Origin: an uncultured Bacteroidota bacterium
GTDB taxonomy: Bacteria; Bacteroidota; Bacteroidia; B-17B0; Aurantibacillaceae
DNA length: 32,469 nt
Direction of reading: 5' to 3'
Assembly (NCBI GenBank): GCA_903928655.1
Contig: CAIYSA010000025.1
Location: 1-32,469, forward strand
The position numbers and the translations under genes are program-made. The notes under the pieces are model-generated. The model worked only from the letters and a program-made list of their open reading frames with translations. It did no database searches and had not been told where the DNA came from. Within the stretch, counting starts at the first letter, position 1. Each line of letters begins with the position of its first letter. Shown here in pieces: positions 1-12,486 of this stretch.

Positions 1-126
1 ATAATTTATTTACATTTGATTACCTTTTAACATCGGTCGTTCTTTTCCTTATTCGAATTAATTAAAATACGAGAAAATCAACAATTTAAAAAGCTGCATA
101 TTGCGAGAATAATAATTTTTTTGATT

Positions 127-182
127 TTAGCCTTAACTTAACATCATCTTAACATTAAGAAAGGTTAAACCATATACATTTA
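127..182 (+). promoter_or_regulatory. Putative promoter of the PiT gene with 11-bp-spaced TTAACA direct repeats (TTAGCC 127, TTAACA 138, TTAACA 149) and -7 element TACATTTA (175-182)
   Basis: Direct reading of the sequence. Repeat units start at 127, 138 and 149. The last TTAACA ends exactly 20 nt before TACATTTA, which fits the Bacteroidota TAnnTTTG -7 consensus. Confidence 0.5.
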
Positions 183-204
183 CAACTCTAATATTAAATA
201 AAAC

Positions 205-1599
205 ATGTCAACTACCTTAATTATATTTTTAGTACTTTGCCTAGTATTGGCATGTTCGTTTGAATTTGTAAACGGATTTCATGATACGGCTAATGCTGTA
301 GCCACAGTTATTTACACTAACTCTATGAAACCAACTGTTGCAGTTGTTTATAGTGGCTTTTTGAATTTTTTAGGAGTAATGACTGGAGGGATTGCCGTAG
401 CAATGGGAATTATCAATTTATTACCAATGGAGGTTTTAGTAGACAATAACGTATATCATGGTATTTCGATGATATTAGCTTTATTGCTTTCTGCTATTAT
501 TTGGAATTTAGGGACTTGGTTTTTTGGTTTGCCGGCATCAAGTTCTCATTCTTTAATTGGCTCTATTTTAGGAATCGGTTTAGCGTTTTATTTTTTACCT
601 GATAATATTGGAGGAAGTGCGGTAAACTGGGATAAAGCAAAAGATACTGGTTTAGCTTTATTAATTTCTCCTTTAGCAGGGTTTTCATTAGCAATTTTAA
701 TGATGTTCATTTTTAAACGTTTCATAAAAAACGACGCCATTTACAAAGAACCCATTCCTGGAAAAAAACCCCCATTATGGATTAGAATGTTACTTTGGAC
801 AACTTGCGGATTGGTAAGTTTTTTTCACGGACAAAATGATGGGCAAAAAGGGGTTGGTTTAGTGATGATGATTTTAATAGCCATTATGCCGGGTTATTTT
901 TCTTTAGATAATTCTGTAAACCTACAAAGCATAAATGCAAATGTTCAATTTATGCAATCAGCTATTTTAAAGGCTGACACTACAATTCTTTCTAAAAAAG
1001 AAATGATTTCTTATAATGATCTCCAAAATTACAGCACTCATTTTTCTAATGAAACGTCAGGGAAAACAAAATCTGATGATGTTGATATTGCAACTCGTTT
1101 TAGCTTAAGAAAAGATATCTTAAAAATCACGAAAGGCTGCGAAAAACTTATTGCAGGAGGGAATTTATCTTTATCCAAAAAGGAAATAATTTCGTTAAAA
1201 TCAGAAATTAAATCTTCCAAAAAACTAGTAGAATATGCGCCGTCTTGGGTAATCATTATGATTTCAATATCATTAGGATTAGGAACGATGATTGGCTGGA
1301 AACGAATTGTGAAAACAATTGGGGAAAAAATAGGGAAACAACACATGAGCTATGCGCAAGGCGCTTCAGCTGAATTAGTAGCTTCTATTGGCATTGGAGT
1401 TGCTACACGCTTTGGTGTGCCTGTGAGTACAACACACATGTTAAGCTCTGGTATAATGGGAAGCATGGTTGCTAAAAGAGGATTGAAAAATTTACAAAAA
1501 GGTACTGTAATAAATATTGTGTTAGCATGGGTTCTCACATTGCCTGTAACTATTCTTCTTTCGGGAGGATTGTTTTTATTATTTAGAGCTATCTTGTAA
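205..1599 (+). CDS. Inorganic phosphate transporter, PiT family
   Basis: 464 aa. N-terminal GFHDTANAVATVIYTNSMKP and C-terminal GASAELVASIGIGVATRFGVPVSTTHMLSSGIMGSMVA are PiT signatures; many TM segments; central hydrophilic insertion. Confidence 0.93.
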   Translation: MSTTLIIFLVLCLVLACSFEFVNGFHDTANAVATVIYTNSMKPTVAVVYSGFLNFLGVMTGGIAVAMGIINLLPMEVLVDNNVYHGISMILALLLSAIIWNLGTWFFGLPASSSHSLIGSILGIGLAFYFLPDNIGGSAVNWDKAKDTGLALLISPLAGFSLAILMMFIFKRFIKNDAIYKEPIPGKKPPLWIRMLLWTTCGLVSFFHGQNDGQKGVGLVMMILIAIMPGYFSLDNSVNLQSINANVQFMQSAILKADTTILSKKEMISYNDLQNYSTHFSNETSGKTKSDDVDIATRFSLRKDILKITKGCEKLIAGGNLSLSKKEIISLKSEIKSSKKLVEYAPSWVIIMISISLGLGTMIGWKRIVKTIGEKIGKQHMSYAQGASAELVASIGIGVATRFGVPVSTTHMLSSGIMGSMVAKRGLKNLQKGTVINIVLAWVLTLPVTILLSGGLFLLFRAIL

Positions 1600-1620
1600 T
1601 ACTCATTAAACATTGAATTT

Positions 1621-1640
1621 AAAAGGTAGCTACCTTTTTT
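1621..1640 (+). terminator. Rho-independent terminator of the PiT gene
   Basis: Perfect palindrome AAAAGGTAGCTACCTTTT followed by a T run (1621-1641). Confidence 0.6.
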
Positions 1641-1800
1641 TGTCTTGAAAAAAATGTTAATACTGTTATTTTTAATAACGGATTAACCCATTTATTTAAT
1701 GTCTTGACGAATCTAGTTATGGGTGACCTAACGTTTTGGGCTATTTTATAATTTAACTAATAAGCTTACCCCTAAAATTTATTTAAATTCCATAAAACAA

Positions 1801-1829
1801 AAAACCCTCAACAGTTTGTTGAGGGTTTT
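1801..1829. terminator. Bidirectional terminator downstream of rpoC
   Basis: AAAACCCTCAACA-GTT-TGTTGAGGGTTTT, 13-bp perfect arms with A/T flanks, 53 nt past the rpoC stop. Confidence 0.85.
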
Positions 1830-1881
1830 AATTATTTATTTTTAAAGAGATGCTGAATCAGGTTCAACAATATTGAAACTA

Positions 1882-4800
1882 TTACGCTTCTTCTTCTATC
1901 TCTTCTTTACTAGCCATTAATCGCTCGTACTCTTCTTTGCTTCCTACTACAATTTTCTCGTATTGGCGTAAACCTGTACCAGCAGGAATTAAATGCCCAA
2001 CAATTACGTTTTCTTTTAATCCTTGTAATGTATCCACTTTTCCGTGCACTGCAGCTTCGTTTAACACCTTTGTAGTTTCCTGGAAGGATGCCGCAGAAAT
2101 CCAACTATTTGTTTGTAACGATGCTCTTGTAATACCTTGTAATATTGGTGTTGCTGTAGAAGGAACTGCATCACGCGCTTCAACTAGTTTTAAATCTTTA
2201 CGACGTAATACTGAGTTCTCATCACGTAATCTACGCGTAGTAACAATTTGACCGCGTTTTAAGTTTTCAGAATCACCAACTTCAACAACCACTTTTTTAC
2301 CATACAATTCATCATTCTCAGCCATAAATTGAATTTTATTAATCAATTGTGCTTCTAAGAAAGAAGTATCTCCTGGATCTTCAATTTGAACTTTACGCAT
2401 CATCTGACGAACAATCGTTTCGAAATGCTTATCATTCAATTTTTGTCCTTGTAAACGGTAAACCTCTTGTATTTCGTTCACTAAGTATTCTTGAACAGCT
2501 GTTGGCCCTTTGATTGATAAAATATCACCAGGAGAAGTTGCTCCATCAGATAATTGCTCACCTGCTTTTACAAAATCATTCTCTTGAACCAAAATATGTT
2601 TAGATAAAGAAACTAAATAACGGTGTTGTTCGCCAGTTTTAGCTTCAACTACAACCTCACGGTTACCACGTTTAATTTTACCGAAAGAAACGATACCATC
2701 AATTTCAGATACAACTGAAGGATTACTTGGGTTACGTGCTTCAAATAACTCAGTTACTCGAGGTAAACCTCCTGTAATATCTCCTGTTTTACCAGTAATA
2801 CGAGGGATCTTAACTAAAATTTGTCCTAATTCAACTTTTGCTCCTTCATTAATAACAATGTGTGCAGCAATAGGTAAATTGTATGTTTTTAAAGGCTCCC
2901 CTTTTTTGTCAACAATTCTTAATAAAGGACTTAATGTTTTATCTCTACTTTCAATAATTACTTTCTCACGGAAGCCTGTTTGTTCATCAGATTCTTCACG
3001 ATAAGTAATGTTTTCTTTAATACCTTCAAAGTCAACTGTACCTGCAAATTCAGAAACGATAACTGCGTTATACGGATCCCAATCACAAATTAAATCTCCT
3101 TTTTTAAGTTTAGCATTTGGTTTAATATATAACTGAGAACCGTAAGGAATATTTCCTGTAGTTAATGTTATACCAGTATTTCCATCAACAATACGAACTT
3201 CAGTAGAACGACCAATAACAACATTAGCTTTAACGCCATCTGCATTAACACGTTCAACAGTTCTTAATTCATCGATTTCAGCAACACCATCATATTTAGC
3301 CACTAAGCTAGATGATGCAGCAGTATTTGATGCTGTACCCCCAACGTGGAACGTACGTAATGTTAACTGTGTACCTGGTTCACCAATAGATTGTGCAGCA
3401 ATTACACCAACAGCTTCACCTAATTGAACTTGACGTCCGTTAGATAAGTTACGGCCATAACATTTAGCGCAAACTCCTAATTTACTTTCGCAAGTTAATA
3501 CTGAACGAATTTCAACAGATTCGATTGGAGATGCTTCAATTAATTCACAAACATCTTCAGTAATCATTTCACCACCTGTAACGATTAATTCGCCAGTTGT
3601 TGGATGATATAAATCGTTTGTTGAAATACGACCTAAAACTCTTTCTCCTAGTGATTCAACGATATCATCGTTATTTTTAAGAGGAATAGCCGTTAAACCA
3701 CGTAAAGTACCACAATCTTCTTCGTTAATAATAACATCTTGCGCAACGTCAACCAAACGACGAGTTAAGTAACCCGCATCTGCTGTTTTTAAAGCCGTAT
3801 CCGCTAAACCTTTACGAGCACCATGCGTAGAAATAAAGTATTCTAAGATGGATAAACCTTCACGGAAATTAGATAATACAGGGTTTTCAATAATTGAAGC
3901 CGTTGTATCACCCGCTTTTTGAGGCTTAGCCATCAAACCACGCATTCCACTTAACTGTTTAATTTGTTCTTTAGATCCACGAGCTCCAGAATCAAGCATC
4001 ATGTAAACAGAGTTGAATCCTTGTTTATCGGTACTTAACACATCCATTACTTTTTTAGTAACTTTAGAGTTAGCATGTGTCCAAATATCAATTACTTGGT
4101 TGTAACGTTCGTTGTTAGTAATAAAGCCCATTGAGTAATTACTCATAACTTCATCAACTTGAACGCGCGCATCTTTAATAATTTTGAATTTCTCAGCTGG
4201 AGTTTCAATATCACCTAAGTTAAATGATAATCCACCTTTGAAGGCCGTTTTAAATCCTAAATCTTTGATATCATCTAAGAATTTAGCAGTTTTAGCCATA
4301 CCTGTTTTCTTAACTACCATTCCGATAATATCACGTAATGATTTTTTAGTTAAAAGTTCATTGATATAACCAACTTCGTGGGGCACAACTAAGTTAAACA
4401 TAACACGACCAACAGTCGTTTCAATTAATTTAGAAACTAATTCTTTCCCTTCAACTGCATTTGTAACTCTTACTTTTATTTGTGCATGGATGTCAACTTG
4501 CCTTTCATTTAAAGCAATAATAACTTCGTCTGAACTATAAAATATTTTTCCTTCGCCTTTAACAGCATCATTAGGTAAATTCTTTTTAGATTTAGTTAAA
4601 TAATATAAACCTAAAACCATGTCCTGAGATGGAACTGCTACTGGTGCACCATTTGAAGGATTTAAAATGTTATGAGAAGCTAACATTAAAATTTGTGCTT
4701 CTAATACTGCGGCATGTCCTAATGGAACGTGTACCGCCATTTGATCCCCGTCAAAATCGGCGTTGAATGCCGAACAAACTAATGGATGTAATTGGATTGC

Positions 4801-6177
4801 TTTTCCTTCAATTAATTTTGGTTGGAATGCTTGAATACCTAATCTATGTAATGTAGGCGCACGGTTTAACATAACCGGGTGACCTCTTAATACGTTTTCT
4901 AAGATATCCCAAACAATTGGCTCTTTTTTATCTACAATTTTCTTGGCAGATTTTACCGTTTTCACGATACCACGCTCAATCATTTTACGGATAATAAATG
5001 GCTTGAATAATTCAGCTGCCATATCCTTAGGTAAACCACACTCATGTAATTTCATTTCAGGTCCTACAACAATTACCGAACGAGCCGAATAATCCACACG
5101 TTTTCCTAATAAGTTTTGACGGAATCTACCTTGTTTACCCTTTAATGAATCAGATAATGATTTTAATGGGCGGTTTGATTCTGTTTTAACTGCGTTAGAT
5201 TTACGAGAGTTGTCAAATAATGAATCAACTGACTCTTGTAACATACGTTTTTCATTACGTAAAATTACATCTGGCGCTTTAATTTCAATTAAACGTTTTA
5301 AACGGTTGTTACGAATAATAACACGACGGTATAAATCATTTAAATCAGAAGTAGCAAAACGACCACCATCTAATGGCACCAAAGGACGCAATTCTGGCGG
5401 AATAACCGGAACCGTTTTAATAATCATCCATTCAGGACGATTTTCAATATGTTTGTTCGCAGAACGGAAAGCCTCAATAACTTGTAAACGTTTTAATGCT
5501 TCGTTTTTACGTTGTTGAGATGTTTCTGTATTTGCTTTATGACGTAATTCGTAAGATAATTCATCTAACTCTAAACGTGCTAATAAATCTTGTAAAGCTT
5601 CGGCTCCCATTTTAGCAATAAATTTATTAGGATCTGCATCGTCTAATAAAGCATTTTCTTTTGGAAGCGTGTCTAATAAATTTAAATATTCTTCTTCAGA
5701 TAAAAAATCTAAATATTGTGTGCCACCTTGCGCAGCAACACCTGCATTAATTACTACATAACGCTCGTAGTAAATAATCATATCTAATTTTTTAGTTGGT
5801 AAGCCTAATAAATAACCAATTTTATTTGGTAATGAACGGAAGTACCAGATATGAGCAACAGGAACAACTAAGTTAATGTGACCCATACGTTCTCTACGAA
5901 CTTTTTTCTCTGTAACCTCAACACCACAACGGTCACAAATAATCCCCTTGTAACGGATACGTTTGTATTTACCACAGTGACATTCGTAATCTTTAACTGG
6001 TCCGAAAATACGTTCGCAAAACAAACCATCTCTTTCTGGTTTGTATGTTCGGTAATTGATGGTTTCTGGTTTCAAAACCTCACCACTACTACGTTGAAGA
6101 ATAGTTTCTGGAGAAGCTAAACTAATAGTGATTTTTGAGAAGTTTGATTTTACTTTGTTATCTTTTCTTAAAGCCAT
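1882..6177 (-). CDS. rpoC: DNA-directed RNA polymerase subunit beta'
   Basis: 1431 aa. Contains [16 protein letters not shown] (catalytic NADFDGD), zinc-binding [24 protein letters not shown], and [22 protein letters not shown]. Confidence 0.99.
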   Translation of the reverse strand: MALRKDNKVKSNFSKITISLASPETILQRSSGEVLKPETINYRTYKPERDGLFCERIFGPVKDYECHCGKYKRIRYKGIICDRCGVEVTEKKVRRERMGHINLVVPVAHIWYFRSLPNKIGYLLGLPTKKLDMIIYYERYVVINAGVAAQGGTQYLDFLSEEEYLNLLDTLPKENALLDDADPNKFIAKMGAEALQDLLARLELDELSYELRHKANTETSQQRKNEALKRLQVIEAFRSANKHIENRPEWMIIKTVPVIPPELRPLVPLDGGRFATSDLNDLYRRVIIRNNRLKRLIEIKAPDVILRNEKRMLQESVDSLFDNSRKSNAVKTESNRPLKSLSDSLKGKQGRFRQNLLGKRVDYSARSVIVVGPEMKLHECGLPKDMAAELFKPFIIRKMIERGIVKTVKSAKKIVDKKEPIVWDILENVLRGHPVMLNRAPTLHRLGIQAFQPKLIEGKAIQLHPLVCSAFNADFDGDQMAVHVPLGHAAVLEAQILMLASHNILNPSNGAPVAVPSQDMVLGLYYLTKSKKNLPNDAVKGEGKIFYSSDEVIIALNERQVDIHAQIKVRVTNAVEGKELVSKLIETTVGRVMFNLVVPHEVGYINELLTKKSLRDIIGMVVKKTGMAKTAKFLDDIKDLGFKTAFKGGLSFNLGDIETPAEKFKIIKDARVQVDEVMSNYSMGFITNNERYNQVIDIWTHANSKVTKKVMDVLSTDKQGFNSVYMMLDSGARGSKEQIKQLSGMRGLMAKPQKAGDTTASIIENPVLSNFREGLSILEYFISTHGARKGLADTALKTADAGYLTRRLVDVAQDVIINEEDCGTLRGLTAIPLKNNDDIVESLGERVLGRISTNDLYHPTTGELIVTGGEMITEDVCELIEASPIESVEIRSVLTCESKLGVCAKCYGRNLSNGRQVQLGEAVGVIAAQSIGEPGTQLTLRTFHVGGTASNTAASSSLVAKYDGVAEIDELRTVERVNADGVKANVVIGRSTEVRIVDGNTGITLTTGNIPYGSQLYIKPNAKLKKGDLICDWDPYNAVIVSEFAGTVDFEGIKENITYREESDEQTGFREKVIIESRDKTLSPLLRIVDKKGEPLKTYNLPIAAHIVINEGAKVELGQILVKIPRITGKTGDITGGLPRVTELFEARNPSNPSVVSEIDGIVSFGKIKRGNREVVVEAKTGEQHRYLVSLSKHILVQENDFVKAGEQLSDGATSPGDILSIKGPTAVQEYLVNEIQEVYRLQGQKLNDKHFETIVRQMMRKVQIEDPGDTSFLEAQLINKIQFMAENDELYGKKVVVEVGDSENLKRGQIVTTRRLRDENSVLRRKDLKLVEARDAVPSTATPILQGITRASLQTNSWISAASFQETTKVLNEAAVHGKVDTLQGLKENVIVGHLIPAGTGLRQYEKIVVGSKEEYERLMASKEEIEEEA

Positions 6178-6225
6178 TTTTTTGCTTTTTGGGTTTAGTG
6201 ATAATAAAAATTTATTTACTTTTTT

Positions 6226-6260
6226 CCTTTGTTGACTTCGAGTGCCTCAGTCAACAAAGG
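6226..6260 (-). other. Intercistronic hairpin between rpoB and rpoC
   Basis: CCTTTGTTGAC (6226-6236) / GTCAACAAAGG (6250-6260), 11-bp perfect arms. On the minus strand it is followed by A-rich, not U-rich, sequence. Confidence 0.7.
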
Positions 6261-6274
6261 AGTTAAAGTGTCTC

Positions 6275-9200
6275 TTAGTCAAGTGTTACATCTAATGCCA
6301 ATCCACGTAATTCGTGCATTAATACATTAAACGATTCAGGTATCCCCGGAGTTGGAATGTTTTCGCCTTTTACAATTGCTTCATAAGCTTTTGCACGACC
6401 CATTACATCATCCGATTTAATAGTTAACAATTCTTGTAGCACATTGGCTGCACCGTATGCTTCTAGTGCCCAAACCTCCATCTCACCAAAACGCTGACCA
6501 CCAAATTGTGCTTTACCACCAAGAGGTTGTTGTGTAATTAATGAGTATGGCCCTATTGAACGAGCGTGCATTTTATCATCAACCATGTGACCTAATTTCA
6601 ACATATAGATAATACCTACAGTAGCTGGCTGATCAAATTTCTCACCTGTTCCGCCATCAATTAAATAAGTACGACCGTATTGAGGAATTCCTGCTTTAGT
6701 TGTATAACTATCAATTTGTTCCATTGTAGCACCATCAAAGATTGGTGTAGAGAATTTCAATCCTAATTCTTTACCAGCCCAAGCTAATACTGTTTCGTAA
6801 ATTTGTCCGATGTTCATACGAGATGGCACACCTAATGGATTTAATACGATATCAACCGGAGTTCCATCATCTAAATAAGGCATATCTTCATCACGAACAA
6901 TACGTGCAACAATACCTTTATTTCCATGACGACCAGCCATCTTATCACCTACTTTTAACTTACGTTTTTGAGCGATGTAGATTTTTGCTAATTGTACAAT
7001 TCCGTTTGGTAATTCATCACCAACTGTAATTTGGAATTTAGTACGTTTGTATTGACCTAAGAAATCATTGAACTTAATCATGAAATTGTGCATTAAACGC
7101 TCAATTTGCTCGTTTTTATCTTTATCAGTTGTCCAATTACCTGGATTTACTTCCGAGTAATCAACTTTTTCTAATAATTTTTGAGTAAACTTAGTTCCTT
7201 TTGCAATAATTTCTTCTCCTAAGATATTAGAAACACCTTGAGAAGTGCGACCATTAACTAGTTCAAATAATTTTTCGATTAATTGGTATTTAAGGTTTGC
7301 AACATTTTTATGATGATCAGCATCTAATTTATCAATTAACGGTTTCTCATCGGCTTTTTGTTTTTTATCCTTAATCGCACGAGAGAATAATTTTTTGTCA
7401 ACGATAACACCTTTTACAGACGGAGAAACACGCAATGAAGCATCTTTCACATCACCTGCTTTATCACCAAAGATAGCACGTAATAATTTTTCTTCTGGAG
7501 ATGGATCAGTTTCACCTTTTGGAGTAATTTTTCCAATTAAGATATCACCTTCTTTAACCTCAGCACCAACACGAATAACACCTTTTTCATCTAAATCTTT
7601 AGTTGCTTCTTCACTTACGTTAGGAATATCTGGAGTTAATTCTTCCATTCCACGTTTTGTATCACGCACTTCTAAAGAATACTCATCAATATGAATAGAT
7701 GTAAATACATCATCACGAATGATACGTTCAGAAATAACAATGGCATCCTCAAAATTATACCCTTTCCAAGGCATGAACGCAACTTTTAAGTTTCTACCTA
7801 AAGCTAATTCACCTTTGTCTGTTGCATAACCATCACATAATACTTGTCCTTTAGTTACTTTATCACCTTTCTTAACGATTGGCTTTAAGTTCATACAAGT
7901 ACTTTGATTTGTTTTTTGGAATTTAGTTAATTTATAAGTTCTAACATCACCTTCAAAACTCACTAATTGCTCGTCTTTAGTTCTGTTGTAACGTATAATA
8001 ATTTCACGAGCATCAACGTATTCAACAATACCATCGCCTTCAGCATTAATTAATACACGGCTATCTTCAGCTACACGAGCTTCGATACCAGTACCAACAA
8101 TTGGCGCTTCAGGGCGTAATAAAGGAACTGCTTGACGTTGCATGTTCGAACCCATTAAGGCACGGTTGGCATCATCATGCTCCAAGAAAGGAATTAATGA
8201 CGCAGCGATAGAAGCAATTTGATTTGGAGCAACGTCCATTAAATTTACTTTACCTGGCTCAATTACTGGAAAATCTCCTTCGTAACGAGCTGTAACTTTA
8301 TTATTAACAAAATTACCTTTGTCATCTAATTCAGCACTTGTTTGTGCAATGTTTTGTGAATCTTCTTCTTCAGCAGTTAAATAAGTAATTGGTTTATTAA
8401 CATCAACTCTACCATTTGTTACCGAACGGAAAGGAGTTTCAATAAATCCTAATTTATTAACTTTTGCAAAAACGCAAAGTGAAGAAATCAATCCAATATT
8501 TGGTCCTTCTGGAGTTTCAATTGTACATAAACGGCCGTAGTGAGTGTAGTGAACGTCACGCACCTCAAAACCTGCACGCTCACGAGATAAACCTCCTGGC
8601 CCTAGTGCCGATAAACGACGCTTATGCGTAATTTCCGATAATGGGTTGGTTTGATCCATGAACTGCGATAATTGATTGGTTCCGAAGAACGAATTAATTA
8701 CAGAAGATAATGTTTTTGCATTAATTAAATCGGTTGGTGTAAATACCTCGTTATCACGAACATTCATACGTTCACGAATAGTACGAGCCATACGTGCTAA
8801 ACCAACACCAAATTGAGAAAATAATTGCTCACCAACAGTACGAACACGACGGTTAGACAAGTGATCAATATCATCCACATCAGTTTTAGAATTAATTAAC
8901 TCGATCAAATATTTCATGATTAAGATAATATCTTCTTTAGTTAAAACACGAATATTCATTGGAATATCGATATTCAACTTTTTGTTGATACGGAAACGAC
9001 CTACTTCTCCTAAATCATAACGTTTGTCAGAGAAAAATAATTTATCAATAACGCCACGAGCAGTTTCTTCATCAGGTGGTTCGGCATTACGAAGTAAACG
9101 GTAGATATACTCGATTGCTTCTTTTTCAGAATTTGTAGAATCTTTTTGTAACGTATTATAGATAATAGCAAAATCAGCCGTATTAACGTCTTCTTTATGT

Positions 9201-10087
9201 AAAATAATAGATTTAACACCAGCATCAGCAATTAAGTCGATATGAATATCATCTAAAATCGTTTCACGATCTACAATAACTTCGTTACGCTCGATAGAGA
9301 CAACTTCCCCAGTATCCTCATCAACGAAATCTTCAATCCATGTTTTTAAAACACGAGCTGCTAATCTACGTCCTACTTCACGTTTTAACCCAGCTTTTGA
9401 AACTTTCACTTCATCAGCAAGACCAAATATTTCTAAAATTTGTTTATCGCTTTCAAAACCGATAGCACGTAATAACGTGGTTACTGGTAATTTTTTCTTA
9501 CGATCGATGTAAGCATACATTACATTATTAATGTCTGTAGCAAATTCAATCCAAGAACCTTTAAAAGGGATAACACGAGCACTATATAATTTAGTACCAT
9601 TAGCGTGACGGCTTTGGCCGAAAAACACACCTGGTGAACGATGTAATTGAGAAACGATAACACGCTCAGCTCCGTTGATTACGAAAGAACCTTTTGGAGT
9701 CATGTAAGGTATTGTTCCTAAATAAACATCCTGCACAATGGTTTCAAAATCTTCATGTTCAGGATCAGTACAATAAAGCTTTAATTTAGCTTTTAAAGGC
9801 ACTGAATAAGTTAAACCACGGCTAATACACTCTTCTAGAGCATAGCGTGGTGGATCTACGAAATAATCCAAAAATTCTAACACGAAATTGTTTCTCGCAT
9901 CAGAAATAGGAAAGTTTTCGGCAAACACTCGGAATAAACCTTCGTTTTTACGATTGTCCGGTGTTGTTTCTAATTGAAAGAAATCTTGGAAAGATTTCAC
10001 TTGTATATCCAAAAAATCTGGATATTCAATTGGAAATTTGTTCGAAGAGAAATTGATTCTCTGTGATTTTTTTATTTGTGTAGCCAA
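6275..10087 (-). CDS. rpoB: DNA-directed RNA polymerase subunit beta
   Basis: 1270 aa. Rif-region [59 protein letters not shown] and [17 protein letters not shown]. Confidence 0.99.
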   Translation of the reverse strand: MATQIKKSQRINFSSNKFPIEYPDFLDIQVKSFQDFFQLETTPDNRKNEGLFRVFAENFPISDARNNFVLEFLDYFVDPPRYALEECISRGLTYSVPLKAKLKLYCTDPEHEDFETIVQDVYLGTIPYMTPKGSFVINGAERVIVSQLHRSPGVFFGQSRHANGTKLYSARVIPFKGSWIEFATDINNVMYAYIDRKKKLPVTTLLRAIGFESDKQILEIFGLADEVKVSKAGLKREVGRRLAARVLKTWIEDFVDEDTGEVVSIERNEVIVDRETILDDIHIDLIADAGVKSIILHKEDVNTADFAIIYNTLQKDSTNSEKEAIEYIYRLLRNAEPPDEETARGVIDKLFFSDKRYDLGEVGRFRINKKLNIDIPMNIRVLTKEDIILIMKYLIELINSKTDVDDIDHLSNRRVRTVGEQLFSQFGVGLARMARTIRERMNVRDNEVFTPTDLINAKTLSSVINSFFGTNQLSQFMDQTNPLSEITHKRRLSALGPGGLSRERAGFEVRDVHYTHYGRLCTIETPEGPNIGLISSLCVFAKVNKLGFIETPFRSVTNGRVDVNKPITYLTAEEEDSQNIAQTSAELDDKGNFVNNKVTARYEGDFPVIEPGKVNLMDVAPNQIASIAASLIPFLEHDDANRALMGSNMQRQAVPLLRPEAPIVGTGIEARVAEDSRVLINAEGDGIVEYVDAREIIIRYNRTKDEQLVSFEGDVRTYKLTKFQKTNQSTCMNLKPIVKKGDKVTKGQVLCDGYATDKGELALGRNLKVAFMPWKGYNFEDAIVISERIIRDDVFTSIHIDEYSLEVRDTKRGMEELTPDIPNVSEEATKDLDEKGVIRVGAEVKEGDILIGKITPKGETDPSPEEKLLRAIFGDKAGDVKDASLRVSPSVKGVIVDKKLFSRAIKDKKQKADEKPLIDKLDADHHKNVANLKYQLIEKLFELVNGRTSQGVSNILGEEIIAKGTKFTQKLLEKVDYSEVNPGNWTTDKDKNEQIERLMHNFMIKFNDFLGQYKRTKFQITVGDELPNGIVQLAKIYIAQKRKLKVGDKMAGRHGNKGIVARIVRDEDMPYLDDGTPVDIVLNPLGVPSRMNIGQIYETVLAWAGKELGLKFSTPIFDGATMEQIDSYTTKAGIPQYGRTYLIDGGTGEKFDQPATVGIIYMLKLGHMVDDKMHARSIGPYSLITQQPLGGKAQFGGQRFGEMEVWALEAYGAANVLQELLTIKSDDVMGRAKAYEAIVKGENIPTPGIPESFNVLMHELRGLALDVTLD

Positions 10088-10146
10088 TGTAATTAAGTTA
10101 ATTAGTTAGTATTCTTAAAAGATTCACGACAAATTACTAAAAATAG

Positions 10147-10188
10147 AAAAAAGGGTTAAGGTGTTTTGACTAGCAAATACACCCTAAC
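10147..10188 (-). terminator. Putative partial terminator/attenuator between rplL and rpoB
   Basis: Minus strand: GTTAGGGTGT-A-TTTG-CTAGT-CAAA-ACACCTTAAC (10188-10155), then CCC and TTTTTT (10152-10147). It lies 20 nt after the rplL stop. Confidence 0.6.
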
Positions 10189-10208
10189 GCCTTAGTTTTG
10201 TAAGTAAA

Positions 10209-10577
10209 TTATTTTACTTCTACTTTTGCACCAGCTTCTTCTAAAGTCTTTTTGATAGACTCTGCTTCTTCTTTAGAGATACCTTCTTTAACTGGTTTTG
10301 GAGCACCGTCAACTAAATCTTTAGCTTCTTTTAATCCTAATCCTGTTAAGTCTTTTACAACTTTAACTACACCTAATTTAGCTGCACCTGCTTCTAACAA
10401 AATTACATCAAAAGATGTTTTTGCTGCAGCGGCATCAGCGCCACCACCTGCTGCTACAACTACTGCTGCTGCTGCTGGTTCGATTCCGTATTCGTCTTTT
10501 AATACTGTTGCTAATTCTTGAACCTCTTTAACTGTCAAGTTTACTAATGTTTCAGCGATTGCTTTTACGTCTGCCAT
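10209..10577 (-). CDS. rplL: 50S ribosomal protein L7/L12
   Basis: 122 aa. Acidic/alanine-rich hinge and [54 protein letters not shown]. Confidence 0.98.
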   Translation of the reverse strand: MADVKAIAETLVNLTVKEVQELATVLKDEYGIEPAAAAVVVAAGGGADAAAAKTSFDVILLEAGAAKLGVVKVVKDLTGLGLKEAKDLVDGAPKPVKEGISKEEAESIKKTLEEAGAKVEVK

Positions 10578-10669
10578 TTTTTTATTAGTTTAATTTGTTA
10601 TTTTTATTAATTTAATTTGTTTTGCTTACACTATGTAAGACTAGTTTATTCTTTGTATTCAGTATCAAT

Positions 10670-11173
10670 TTAAGCTGCTACTTCTTCGCTTTCTTTGGTT
10701 TTGTTTTCTAAACCACCTATTACACGTTGAATTGGAGCTTGAAGTAATGCGATAACATCTGCGATTAACTCGTTTTTCGATTTTAATCCTACTAATGCAT
10801 CTAATTTATCGTCGCCAATAAATATCATTTCTTCAACGTAAGCTGCTTTTAATTGAGGTTTATCAGTTCCTTTGCGAAACTCTTTAATTAACTTAGCAGG
10901 CACATTAGATGTTTCTGTTAAGATTAAAGCTGTTTGGCCTTTTAGTGCTGGAATAAGTTGCGCAAGATTGCTATCGTTTGCACGCTCTAAAGCTTTCGCT
11001 AATAGAGTGTTTTTAACAACAGACATACTTACGTTTTTCTCATAACAAGAACGGCGTAATTGATTTACCTTTTCTACTGACAAAGAAGAACAATCTGCTA
11101 AATAGATTTTTGTATTAGCATTTAAAATGCCAACTAAACGATCTATTTCTTGTGTTTTTTCTTGTTTGTTCAT
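10670..11173 (-). CDS. rplJ: 50S ribosomal protein L10
   Basis: 167 aa; L10 signature with position between rplA and rplL. Confidence 0.96.
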   Translation of the reverse strand: MNKQEKTQEIDRLVGILNANTKIYLADCSSLSVEKVNQLRRSCYEKNVSMSVVKNTLLAKALERANDSNLAQLIPALKGQTALILTETSNVPAKLIKEFRKGTDKPQLKAAYVEEMIFIGDDKLDALVGLKSKNELIADVIALLQAPIQRVIGGLENKTKESEEVAA

Positions 11174-11191
11174 AGTAATAAAGTTTGTTTA

Positions 11192-11884
11192 TTAATTAAA
11201 TGTTTTTGGATCGATTAAAATACCCGAACTCATAGTACTGCTCATGTAAACCGACTTAACGTAAGTTCCTCTTGCAGACGATGGTTTTAATTTCATAATA
11301 GCTTGTAAAACTTCCATTGCGTTTTCAGTTAATTTTTGAGCGTCGAAAGATGCTCTACCAATTCCTGTGTGTACAATTCCAGCTTTGTCTACTTTAAAAT
11401 CAATTTTACCACCCTTTGAATCAGTTACTGCTTTACCAATATCCATGGTAACAGTTCCTGTTTTAGGGTTAGGCATTAAACCACGAGGTCCTAATACACG
11501 ACCTAATGCACCAACTTTCCCCATTACTGAAGGCATAGTGATAATTACGTCGACATCTGTCCACCCGTTTTTAATTTTTTCGATGTATTCGTCTAATCCA
11601 ACGAAATCCGCTCCTGCTGCTCTAGCTTCTGCTTCCTTATCAGGAGTAACAATTGCTAAAACGCGCAATACTTTACCCGTACCGTGAGGCAAGGTAACAG
11701 TTCCACGAACCATTTGATTAGCTTTACGAGGATCAACTCCTAAACGGATCGCAAGATCCACGGACGCATCAAATTTTGTAGTTGTGATTTCTTTCACAAC
11801 TTTTGAAGCTTCAGCAACAGTGTGTGCTTTGTTCGAATCGAACTTAGCATCTGCTACTTTTCTTTTTTTAGTTAACGTTGCCAT
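11192..11884 (-). CDS. rplA: 50S ribosomal protein L1
   Basis: 230 aa; [20 protein letters not shown] motif. Confidence 0.98.
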   Translation of the reverse strand: MATLTKKRKVADAKFDSNKAHTVAEASKVVKEITTTKFDASVDLAIRLGVDPRKANQMVRGTVTLPHGTGKVLRVLAIVTPDKEAEARAAGADFVGLDEYIEKIKNGWTDVDVIITMPSVMGKVGALGRVLGPRGLMPNPKTGTVTMDIGKAVTDSKGGKIDFKVDKAGIVHTGIGRASFDAQKLTENAMEVLQAIMKLKPSSARGTYVKSVYMSSTMSSGILIDPKTFN

Positions 11885-11923
11885 TTTTTAAAAAGCTTGT
11901 TTTTTGATTAATAATTAATTGAA

Positions 11924-12367
11924 TTAGTTTTTTACAGGTGCTTCTCCTGTTGTGGTGATTCCCATGCTACGTGCAGTTCCCGCAACCATCGACATTGCAG
12001 CTTCAATTGTAAAACAGTTCATGTCTACAATTTTGTCTGTTGCTATGGTACGAATTTGATCCCATGAAATAGAACCAACTTTTTTACGGTTACTTTCGCC
12101 AGAACCTTGTTTAACCTTAGTTACCTCTAATATTTGAACTGCTACTGGTGTACGTTTGATAATAAAATCAAAAGTTTTGTCAGCGTATACATTAATCAAA
12201 ACAGGTAATACTTTACCAGCTTGTTCTTGAGTTCTAGCATTAAATTGCTTACAGAACTCCATAATGTTAACACCTTTTGCACCTAAAGCAGGACCAATTG
12301 GAGGCGACGGGTTAGCAGCTCCACCTTTAATCTGAAGCTTTACAATTGCTGATAACTCTTTTGCCAT
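11924..12367 (-). CDS. rplK: 50S ribosomal protein L11
   Basis: 147 aa; [33 protein letters not shown] motif. Confidence 0.98.
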   Translation of the reverse strand: MAKELSAIVKLQIKGGAANPSPPIGPALGAKGVNIMEFCKQFNARTQEQAGKVLPVLINVYADKTFDFIIKRTPVAVQILEVTKVKQGSGESNRKKVGSISWDQIRTIATDKIVDMNCFTIEAAMSMVAGTARSMGITTTGEAPVKN

Positions 12368-12486
12368 TTTTTTGTTTTTATTTGTTTGTTACATTGTTGG
12401 GTATAAATCGTTTAGTTAAATTGACTTTGAGTTGGAAGCAGCAAAGGATCTCATTTTAACTAGATTTACACCATTCAATTTTTTAA

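Noticed and set aside
1038-1613. Minus ORFs 1038..1346 and 1350..1613 inside the PiT gene
   Set aside because: Antisense shadow ORFs of a clear PiT coding sequence, with no protein family signal.
1910-9231. Short ORFs within rpoC/rpoB (e.g. 1937..2251 +, 4184..4369 +, 5210..5518 +, 5878..6120 +, 6823..7029 +, 7395..7694 +, 9010..9231 -)
   Set aside because: Out-of-frame shadows of highly conserved RNA polymerase genes.
11174-11191. Canonical L10 leader between rplA and rplJ
   Set aside because: Only 18 nt separate the two genes, so a normal leader cannot fit. Any L10-binding structure would lie inside rplA and I could not support one by eye.
12368-12486. Possible L1-binding leader between nusG and rplK
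   Set aside because: The 119-nt spacer could hold one, but I could not identify a convincing L1-type motif.
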